DNA of 5,566 nt from the NCBI GenBank assembly GCA_047639575.1, contig JBLIOB010000282.1, forward strand, positions 1 to 5,566. The letters are read 5' to 3'. A program made the translations under genes and the position numbers. Below are positions 1 through 5,566 of this stretch, piece by piece (position 1 is the stretch's first letter; each line of letters begins with the position of its first letter). The notes under the pieces were generated by a model. That model was not told the DNA's origin. It was given only the letters and a program-made list of their open reading frames with translations, and searched no databases. The DNA is from JBLIOB01 sp047639575. Lineage in GTDB: Bacteria > Bacteroidota > Bacteroidia > Flavobacteriales_D > Parvicellaceae.

Positions 1-489
1 AGTGTTTGTTCATGATGTGCTGGTTGGATATGGCTTAAAGGATAAGATTAAGTTGATTGCCTCTGGGAAATTACAACTGGGTTTGATATTTTAAAAGTAA
101 TTGCCATGGATGCAGACCTTTGTTACTCTGCAAGAGGAATGATGATGCTGCTAGATTGCATACAAGCTTTGTAGTGTAATTCAAATCACTATCCTGTTGG
201 AATTGCAACTCAAAAGAAAGACCTTATGGTTGGTTTAAGCGTATGTGATAAGCGGGTTAGGGTTGCCTCATTTCACCAGAAAACGAGACATATTTTTGTT
301 GAATTACTAGTTGCCGCAGTGCTAGATCATCCAGATCAGATAAGACGAAAAGACGTGAATAGGCGAGTAAGTTTAAAACAAATTTGGACCTATGAAGATA
401 TTTATCCCAGTATTGAGACTGGTTCGATATTAGGAGATAGTTGTCCGGCTACTTTCAAGGTGCACCTTGAAGAGTTAAGCTTGAACTAA
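1..489 (+). pseudogene. Decayed 3' end of an FMN-binding glutamate synthase-family gene
   Basis: This is the C-terminal part of a GltB-like, FMN-binding glutamate synthase domain protein (the family that makes glutamate from glutamine and 2-oxoglutarate, or uncharacterised relatives); the 5' part is outside the window. Bases 2-70 read VFVHDVLVGYGLKDKIKLIA then SGK. The family motif then resumes in another frame at 73 (TTGFDILK, ADLCYSARGMMM), which fits loss of one A from the A-run at 68-70. An in-frame TAG lies at 172-174. The family's three-cysteine 3Fe-4S pattern C-x5-C-x4-C is present at 157-159 and 175-177, but the third position (190-192) is TAT, Tyr. After the stop, DKRVRVASFH, LDHPDQIRR and NRRVSL continue the family C-terminus to TAA at 487-489. 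Several conserved glycines have become Asp or Val. The three independent lesions point to real decay rather than one sequencing error. The TAA overlaps the convergent sixA stop. The 226-489 open frame is a remnant, not a separate gene. Confidence 0.88.
454..471. repeat. 18-bp perfect palindrome near the convergent gene ends
   Basis: TTCAAGGTGCACCTTGAA is its own reverse complement, with no mismatch and no spacer. As RNA it could fold into a 7-bp stem (UUCAAGG/CCUUGAA) with a UGCA loop. It lies inside the last codons of the pseudogene and 15 bases beyond the sixA stop codon, where a terminator for either direction would sit. Neither side carries the run of T expected of a Rho-independent terminator. 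It could instead be an RNA 3'-end stabiliser, a dimeric-protein binding site, or chance. The palindrome is certain; its role is not known. Confidence 0.6.
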
Positions 490-962
490 CGTTTGTGGTA
501 AATTAATTTACCTAATCCTTGAAATATTTCTTGCCAAGAATTAACTTCAAATTGAATTTTTGAAATGCTTCCAGGTTCCATCTGAAGAGCATCTTCGGTT
601 AATACAAATCCGTATGTGCTTATCCCCGGGTTGTGACAAACTATAGCCAATCTATTAATTGAGTCTTCCGTTTTTAGAACAATTTCGTTAATTACTTTAG
701 GGGATGAGAGATACAGCCTATCGTTAAAAGTGAGTTGGCTTTGATCTAGTTGCATCGTCTCTGCAATGGATATGGCTGTTTGCTTGGCTCGTTTTGCTTC
801 ACTACTCACAATTAATTCAGGAATATCATTTTTCTTTACAAGATCAAGACCAATAGATGGAGCGTGTTTTACTCCAAAATCAGTAAGTCCTCGATCGAAA
901 TCACGTTGATTTGCTTCGGCAGATTCCGTATAGTCATGCCTGATCAAGAAAAGTGTCTTCAT
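486..962 (-). CDS. sixA: SixA-type phosphohistidine phosphatase, histidine phosphatase superfamily
   Basis: A 158-residue protein, the usual length for SixA. Family members are small cytoplasmic enzymes that remove phosphate from phosphohistidine; in E. coli the targets proposed are the ArcB HPt domain and the nitrogen phosphotransferase system. The catalytic core is visible: Arg8-His9 after a first beta strand (MKTLFLIRH), DFDRGLTDFG at 21-30, SSEAKRAKQTA at 53-63 with the phosphate-binding Arg58, and the second His110 in VCHNPGIS. The residue after RH is Asp10, where most relatives have Gly or Ala. The ATG at 962 is well placed because the first strand starts at once; no clear Shine-Dalgarno is seen. 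It begins 43 bp after the hydroxylase stop and may be the last gene of the same transcript. The natural substrate cannot be told from sequence, and the symbol reflects family, not proven function. Confidence 0.85.
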   Translation of the reverse strand: MKTLFLIRHDYTESAEANQRDFDRGLTDFGVKHAPSIGLDLVKKNDIPELIVSSEAKRAKQTAISIAETMQLDQSQLTFNDRLYLSSPKVINEIVLKTEDSINRLAIVCHNPGISTYGFVLTEDALQMEPGSISKIQFEVNSWQEIFQGLGKLIYHKR

Positions 963-1005
963 GGTTGAGTGTGAAACACGAAATTAAATAAAAGCTTGCG
1001 TTATT

Positions 1006-2100
1006 CTAAGGAATACTAGTGATTGGTTTGCCAAGTTGAATTCTTTCGTCTTTTATTTTGGCCATGTGTTTATGCATAATGCTAAACCATAATGGAGGGA
1101 CTAGTGCGCATAATATCATAACTGGATACCCGGCTGGCAACTGAGGAGCTTCTTCAAAGTTTCTCAAAATCTGATATTTTCTACTGGCTAAAAAATGATG
1201 ATCTGAGTGTCTGGTTACTTCAAATAAAATTGCTCGTCCAAGAACATGATTTGAATTCCATGAATGAATTGGCAGCACTCTTTCATAGTTACCAGAGTCC
1301 GTTTTTGATCTTCGAAGGCCGTAATGTTCAAGATAATTTACTGTTTCAAAAAATAGAATGCCTAGAAATGCAGAGATTAAATAATACAAAGTGATCTGCC
1401 AGCTAAATAGTGCGAATACGGTTGAAAGTAGCGCTAATTGGAGTGCTACGAATTGAAGCATTTCGTTTTGATAAGACCAAAAAGGAGTGTCTCGCGCCTC
1501 TAGTCTGGTTATTTCTAAATTCCAAGCAGATAAATAACTTTTAGTTATTGAACGATACCAAAACATATAAAGTGCTTCTCCCTTTCTTGCGGAAGCAGGG
1601 TCAGCTGGCGTTGCAACGTTCTTGTGATGCCCTCTGTTGTGCTCAATTATGAAATGCATGTATTGTGATGAAAGCAATAGCGATTTGGCAAAGATGCGCT
1701 CTAGCGGCTTTTTGCGATGGCCTAATTCGTGTCCAACGTTAATTCCTAAAGAAACACATGCAATTCCAAATGATATTATTCTTCCAGCTACATCATGCCA
1801 TGCGAGTTGTTGAGTGGATAATCCGAAAAGAAATATGCCTAATAAGCTATACTGAACAAAGGGGAGGCTATATAAAATCAAATCATAGAACTTGTCCTTC
1901 TTAGCTGATTCCTCTTGTTCCTCATTGAAGTTGACTTCGTCTTTCGGAATTACAAACTCTAGAATTGGAATAATGAAATAAGCATAAAAGGGGAGTGCCC
2001 AAGGCCAAAATCCAGTTCCTAACAAGGAAAACACACCGACTAAAGGTCCTGTGAAGATTAAGAAATACTTGATTTTGCTCATATCAAAACGTTGATACAT
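1006..2100 (-). CDS. AlkB-like membrane di-iron hydroxylase (alkane 1-monooxygenase / fatty acid desaturase superfamily)
   Basis: An integral membrane protein of 364 residues from the ATG at 2100. The family uses a di-iron centre, O2 and electrons from rubredoxin or ferredoxin to hydroxylate the end of alkanes or other acyl chains. All the AlkB histidine boxes are present: HELGH at 124-128, EHNRGHH at 153-159 followed by VATPADPAS, NYLEHYGL at 255-262, HSWNSNH at 279-285 and RHSDHH at 297-302 followed by RKYQILR. Hydrophobic stretches near 10-29, 32-51, 77-96, 106-123, 213-232, 234-254 and 325-342 suit a polytopic membrane protein. The N-terminus is slightly uncertain: a TTG at 2103 adds one residue, and an ATG at 2082 removes six; none has a good Shine-Dalgarno. 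The box before RHSDHH reads EVT where classical AlkB usually has LQ, so this is a divergent branch and the substrate may be a fatty acid or lipid. No rubredoxin or reductase gene is in the window. Confidence 0.87.
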   Translation of the reverse strand: MYQRFDMSKIKYFLIFTGPLVGVFSLLGTGFWPWALPFYAYFIIPILEFVIPKDEVNFNEEQEESAKKDKFYDLILYSLPFVQYSLLGIFLFGLSTQQLAWHDVAGRIISFGIACVSLGINVGHELGHRKKPLERIFAKSLLLSSQYMHFIIEHNRGHHKNVATPADPASARKGEALYMFWYRSITKSYLSAWNLEITRLEARDTPFWSYQNEMLQFVALQLALLSTVFALFSWQITLYYLISAFLGILFFETVNYLEHYGLRRSKTDSGNYERVLPIHSWNSNHVLGRAILFEVTRHSDHHFLASRKYQILRNFEEAPQLPAGYPVMILCALVPPLWFSIMHKHMAKIKDERIQLGKPITSIP

Positions 2101-2168
2101 CAAGGTACGAAAAATGTTAATTGATCTTGACCGTTTTGGTTAACAGCATGTAATTGAATCACAGAAGT

Positions 2169-4784
2169 TTATGCTAGCACTTCCTTTTCGCTAATTGCTT
2201 TCCTAAAAACAATATCATTCTCAAATACGTCTAGTACGATGGTTTGAGTTGTGTCGACCGTTCCAGCGAGCATTTGTTTAGAGAGCTCGTTCAATACTTT
2301 TTTCTGCATTACTCTTCGTACTGGTCGTGCACCATATTGTGGGTCGTATCCAAGCTGGGCCAACCAGTCAATGGCATCTTCAGAGGCAGAGATCCTCAAA
2401 TTGTTTTCAGCTAATCTATTTTGAAGCTGAGACAATTGAATTCTAACAATTGCTTTTATGTCTTCTCTACTTAAAGGGTTGAACATTATGGTTTCGTCAA
2501 TCCTGTTCAAAAACTCAGGTCGAACCGAGTGTTTCAACTGCTCGTACACGCCATTTTTAGTTCGAGCCATTATTTCCGCTCGGTTTCCTTCGTTCATATT
2601 ATCATACCCTTCTTGGATGATCTGCGCTCCAATGTTTGAAGTCATGATGATAATCGTGTTCTTGAAATTAACGGTACGGCCTTTACTGTCAGTTAATCTA
2701 CCATCATCTAACACCTGTAAAAGAATATTAAACACATCTGGATGAGCTTTTTCTATTTCGTCCAATAGAATAACGGAGTAAGGTCTTCTCCGCACGGCTT
2801 CAGTCAATTGTCCACCCTCTTCGTAGCCTACATAGCCTGGAGGTGCTCCAACTAATCGAGAAACTGCATGCCGCTCTTGATATTCGCTCATGTCAATGCG
2901 AGTCAATGAGCGCTCATCGTCAAAAAGAAATTCAGATAGTGCTTTTGCAAGTTCGGTTTTGCCAACTCCAGTTGTACCTAAGAAAATGAAAGATCCAATT
3001 GGTTTTTTATTGTCTTGTAATCCAGCTCGACTTCTTCTAACGGCATCCGAAACTGCTATGATGCCCTCCTCTTGACCAACAACTCTTTTCGAGAGTTCTT
3101 CTTCTAGCCGGAGTAGTTTTTCTTTGTCACTATCCATCATTTTGGACATTGGAATTCCGGTCCATTTAGATACTACATCAGCAATCTCTTCTGCGTCAAC
3201 TTCTTCTTTTACTAATTTCTCACCAACTTGTAATTCAGCTAGTTTAGATTTGCTTTCCTCAATTAAAGCTTCAGATTCTTTTATCCGGCCATATCTAATC
3301 TCTGCAACTAATTCGTAATTGCCATCTCGCTCAGCAGAATCAGCTTCAAACTTAAGGTCTTCAATTTCTTGTTTAGAATTTTGAATGAGCTCAATTACGT
3401 CTCTTTCTGATTCCCATCTAGCTCTGAAATCTGTCCTCTCTTCGTTAAGTTCGGACAGTTCCTTCGCAATTAACTTTAGTTTAGGTTCATCGTTTTCTCT
3501 CTTAATTGCTTCACGTTCAATCTCAAGTTGCATGATTCTTCTTTCAATCTCATCCAATTCTTCAGGCTTTGAATTAATTTCCATTCTAAGTTTTGAAGCT
3601 GCTTCATCAATAAGATCTATCGCTTTGTCCGGAAGGAATCTTTCTGTGATATAACGTTGAGATAGTTGTACAGCGGCTATAATAGCCTCATCCTTGATCA
3701 TAACTTTATGATGGGATTCGTACTTTTCTTTGATCCCCCTTAGTATGGAGATTGCGTCTTCTTGATTTGGCTCATCTACTAATACTTTTTGAAATCTTCT
3801 TTCTAAAGCTTTGTCTTTTTCAAAATATTGCTGATACTCATCCAGAGTAGTTGCTCCTACAGCTCTCAATTCACCTCTGGCAAGCGCTGGTTTAAGAATG
3901 TTGGCTGCATCCATAGCTCCCTGTCCACCTCCAGCACCAACAAGGGTATGAATTTCGTCTATGAACAAAATGATATCACCATCACTGTTGGTTACTTCTT
4001 TTATCACCGCTTTAAGGCGTTCTTCAAATTCACCTTTGAATTTTGCTCCAGCTATCAACGAGCCCATGTCCAAAGAAAACAATGTTTTGTTTTGAAGGTT
4101 CTCAGGTATGTCACCATTGATGATCCGATGGGCAATTCCCTCTGCAATTGCAGTTTTACCAACTCCTGGTTCACCGATTAAAATCGGATTGTTCTTGGTT
4201 CTTCTGGAAAGTATCTGTAGTACTCTTCTTATTTCATCATCTCTTCCAATTACTGGGTCCAACTTACCGTCAGCAGCCATTTGATTTAGATTGTTGGCAT
4301 ATTTGTTCAGTGCGTTATAGGTACTTTCTTGATCTTGGCTTGTCACTCTTTCACCTTTTCTAAGGTCTTCAATAGCTAGTTTTATGTTTTTGAGATTTGC
4401 TCCATTGTCCTTTAGCAATTGAACAGAATTTCCACTGCTTTTAAGCATCCCGTAAATGATGTGTTCGAGCGAAACAAATTCATCCTTCATGCTTCGAGAA
4501 AAGGCAATTGCATGTTGAAGAGTAGTGCCGCCATTTCGACTTACATTAATATCACCTCCTTGTACTTTCGGGTAAGAGGCTATGATTTGATCTAACGCTT
4601 GCTCCATAATAATTGGATTGGCACCAATTTTCTTTAGAATAAACGGAATTACATTTTTATCAGTTGTCAGAATTCCTTTTAATATGTGAGCATTTTCAAC
4701 TGCTGGGTGCTCAAATCCAAGGGCTAATTGATGCGCTTCTTGAAGGGCTTGTTGAGATTTTATGGTGAACTTACTTAAATCCAT
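2169..4784 (-). CDS. clpB: ATP-dependent chaperone ClpB (Hsp104-type disaggregase)
   Basis: A complete 871-residue ClpB, close to the usual length of about 860. It forms a cytoplasmic hexamer that pulls proteins out of aggregates, working with DnaK/DnaJ/GrpE. Domains in order: Clp N domain 1-145; first AAA+ module with Walker A GEPGVGKT 204-211, pore loop GAKFKGEFEERL 246-257, Walker B with DE at 276-277 and arginine fingers at 329-330; coiled-coil M domain about 405-530, which separates ClpB from ClpA and ClpC; second AAA+ module with Walker A GTTGVGKT 603-610, pore loop GYVGYEEGG 650-658, Walker B with DE at 675-676, sensor-1 TSN 715-717, RPEFLNRID 755-763 and sensor-2 GARPVRR 818-824. No ClpP-binding IGF/L loop is apparent. 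The first pore loop has Phe249 where Tyr is usual. The ATG at 4784 is supported by a standard N-domain beginning (SKFTIKSQQAL). The hydroxylase follows 68 bp downstream. Confidence 0.98.
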   Translation of the reverse strand: MDLSKFTIKSQQALQEAHQLALGFEHPAVENAHILKGILTTDKNVIPFILKKIGANPIIMEQALDQIIASYPKVQGGDINVSRNGGTTLQHAIAFSRSMKDEFVSLEHIIYGMLKSSGNSVQLLKDNGANLKNIKLAIEDLRKGERVTSQDQESTYNALNKYANNLNQMAADGKLDPVIGRDDEIRRVLQILSRRTKNNPILIGEPGVGKTAIAEGIAHRIINGDIPENLQNKTLFSLDMGSLIAGAKFKGEFEERLKAVIKEVTNSDGDIILFIDEIHTLVGAGGGQGAMDAANILKPALARGELRAVGATTLDEYQQYFEKDKALERRFQKVLVDEPNQEDAISILRGIKEKYESHHKVMIKDEAIIAAVQLSQRYITERFLPDKAIDLIDEAASKLRMEINSKPEELDEIERRIMQLEIEREAIKRENDEPKLKLIAKELSELNEERTDFRARWESERDVIELIQNSKQEIEDLKFEADSAERDGNYELVAEIRYGRIKESEALIEESKSKLAELQVGEKLVKEEVDAEEIADVVSKWTGIPMSKMMDSDKEKLLRLEEELSKRVVGQEEGIIAVSDAVRRSRAGLQDNKKPIGSFIFLGTTGVGKTELAKALSEFLFDDERSLTRIDMSEYQERHAVSRLVGAPPGYVGYEEGGQLTEAVRRRPYSVILLDEIEKAHPDVFNILLQVLDDGRLTDSKGRTVNFKNTIIIMTSNIGAQIIQEGYDNMNEGNRAEIMARTKNGVYEQLKHSVRPEFLNRIDETIMFNPLSREDIKAIVRIQLSQLQNRLAENNLRISASEDAIDWLAQLGYDPQYGARPVRRVMQKKVLNELSKQMLAGTVDTTQTIVLDVFENDIVFRKAISEKEVLA

Positions 4785-4910
4785 AGTTATTGATTTCTTC
4801 GATGTGTTTTCTGTCCATCAAATTTGAGTCCAACGCCTGAGTCGCCCTAAAAACAAGACGTTGTGGCAGTTGGGCAATGAATTCATGATGCTCGAATGAC
4901 AAAACTTCAG
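4785..4910 (-). promoter_or_regulatory. Intergenic gap upstream of clpB, possible promoter
   Basis: This 126-bp gap between the peptidase stop and the clpB start is the largest non-coding space in the window. On the - strand, CAAATTTG at 4826-4819 matches the Bacteroidota -7 consensus TAnnTTTG in five of six fixed positions and would give a leader of roughly 28 bases. The upstream -33 element is poor (TTTA about 21 bases away), so the call is weak. Two direct copies of TGAGTC (+ strand 4825-4830 and 4838-4843, 13 bp apart) sit at its upstream edge, and a 10-bp palindrome ATGAATTCAT lies at 4877-4886. No CIRCE heat-shock operator (TTAGCACTC-N9-GAGTGCTAA) is present. Confidence 0.3.
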
Positions 4911-5566
4911 TTAAAAGATCCTTTTAATGATTCTCAAGTTGTGAGTATAGCTTTTGGAATCTTCCGCGAAAATTCCTTGATGATCCAGTTTGTCGATTCT
5001 TATTCTCCCAGAAGCGTGAATTACTTCGCCCTTTTTTAATACAATACCCACATGATTAATTCGACCTTCTTCATTGTCGAAAAACACTAAATCTCCCACT
5101 TGTACTAAATCAACAAATTGAATGGTTTCACCTAGCTCCGCTTGCTGATAAGCATCTCTTGGTAATATTTCACCTACCAAACGATATACTAATTGAGAAA
5201 ATCCGGAACAGTCAATTCCGAAAGATCCTCGTCCTCCCCATAGGTATGGAGTATTCAATAGGGATTGCGCGTATTTAATGAGATCAGTCTTATCTAAGGA
5301 TGCAATGTCTCCATTGTGAGTGAATTGTTGATTACCTAGTTTAAAATGCCCGTTTCCGTCATGTCTTGGAAGTAATGCTCCGTATGAAACGGGAATTTCT
5401 TCTCCTGTAGAATCATTTGTAACGGTAGTCCATTTAGAGCCAATGCATGGGAAGTTGTTCGAAGAATAGTAATCATAATCTTCTTGAGTAATTTTTAACC
5501 ATTGTTTTTGACAGATCCAAGCTTGATATGAATCATGATGAAGTTCGATCTTAAGCCATCTTTCCT
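4911..5566 (-). CDS. SH3-NlpC/P60 (C40) cell-wall peptidase, 5' end cut by window edge
   Basis: The frame is open from the right edge to TAA at 4913-4911, giving the last 217 residues. The family cuts peptidoglycan stem peptides, typically between gamma-D-Glu and the diamino acid, usually as a secreted or periplasmic enzyme. The N-terminal part shown (about 1-90) has SH3b-like sequence (ERWLKIEL, YQAWICQKQWLKI). The NlpC/P60 domain follows from about 92: YLWGGRGSFGIDCSGF with nucleophile Cys119, INHVGIVL with His171, and third catalytic-site residue His183 in VIHASG, all numbered from the first complete codon at 5564. Architecture and motifs resemble the YkfC-type SH3-NlpC proteins common in Bacteroidota. 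A TTG at 5258 could be misread as a start, but it falls inside the domain's first helix, and the coding similarity runs upstream without a break. The true start and any signal peptide lie outside the window. Confidence 0.93.
   Translation of the reverse strand, partial: ERWLKIELHHDSYQAWICQKQWLKITQEDYDYYSSNNFPCIGSKWTTVTNDSTGEEIPVSYGALLPRHDGNGHFKLGNQQFTHNGDIASLDKTDLIKYAQSLLNTPYLWGGRGSFGIDCSGFSQLVYRLVGEILPRDAYQQAELGETIQFVDLVQVGDLVFFDNEEGRINHVGIVLKKGEVIHASGRIRIDKLDHQGIFAEDSKSYTHNLRIIKRIF

Noticed and set aside
226..489. An 87-residue + strand open frame that could be called a small gene.
   Set aside because: Its sequence (DKRVRV, LDHPDQIRR, NRRVSL) is the end of the glutamate synthase domain and continues upstream through the TAG at 172-174, so it is a piece of the pseudogene.
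969..979. GTGT-GAA-ACAC inverted repeat just before the sixA start.
   Set aside because: Arms of only 4 bp are expected by chance at this length.
979..986. TAATTTCG (- strand) before sixA as a Bacteroidota -7 promoter element.
   Set aside because: It differs from TAnnTTTG at one fixed base, and no -33 TTTG is found at a suitable distance, so it is too weak to call.
2101..2168. Terminator or promoter in the gap between clpB and the hydroxylase.
   Set aside because: I found no GC-rich hairpin with a T-run and no acceptable TAnnTTTG box; the closest, TACCTTGA, has two mismatches.
2458..4363. Several + strand open frames of 61-117 codons inside clpB.
   Set aside because: They are antisense to a fully conserved clpB coding frame, resemble no protein family I know, and have low-complexity Ser-rich translations typical of shadow frames.
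4911..4927. Inverted repeat TTAAAAG-ATC-CTTTTAA at the peptidase stop codon, as a terminator.
   Set aside because: The stem has a single G-C pair, includes the stop codon itself and is not followed by a T-run; likely AT-rich coincidence.
4911..5258. A 115-residue peptidase starting at TTG 5258.
   Set aside because: The frame stays open to the window edge, and the residues before it form the rest of the NlpC/P60 first helix and an SH3-like domain; the short form would lose these.

Overview
The window looks like chromosomal DNA of a Bacteroidota bacterium, probably from the Flavobacteriia or a nearby class. The signs are AT-rich DNA, poor Shine-Dalgarno sequences, a Bacteroidota-style SH3-NlpC/P60 peptidase and an AlkB-like membrane hydroxylase of the kind common in that phylum. 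The assignment rests on family resemblance alone.

Layout from left to right. Positions 1-489 (+ strand) hold the decayed 3' end of an FMN-binding glutamate synthase-family gene, with a frameshift, an in-frame TAG and a lost iron-sulfur cysteine. Everything else lies on the - strand, so transcription runs from right to left. In that order the genes are: an NlpC/P60 cell-wall peptidase cut by the right edge (4911-5566); a 126-bp gap that is the best place for a promoter; clpB, the disaggregase (2169-4784); an AlkB-type di-iron membrane hydroxylase (1006-2100); and a small SixA-type histidine phosphatase (486-962). The phosphatase stop codon overlaps the stop codon of the pseudogene, tail to tail.

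clpB, the hydroxylase and sixA are separated by only 68 and 43 bp, with no convincing terminator between them, so they may share a transcript. No obvious single pathway links them: protein disaggregation, lipid or alkane hydroxylation, and phosphohistidine removal. I see no rRNA, tRNA, CRISPR, insertion sequence, phage gene or defence system. Over 90% of the window is accounted for by recognisable families. The most unusual items are the glutamate synthase pseudogene, an 18-bp perfect palindrome near its end, and the orphan AlkB-like hydroxylase. I did not find a new biological system here.
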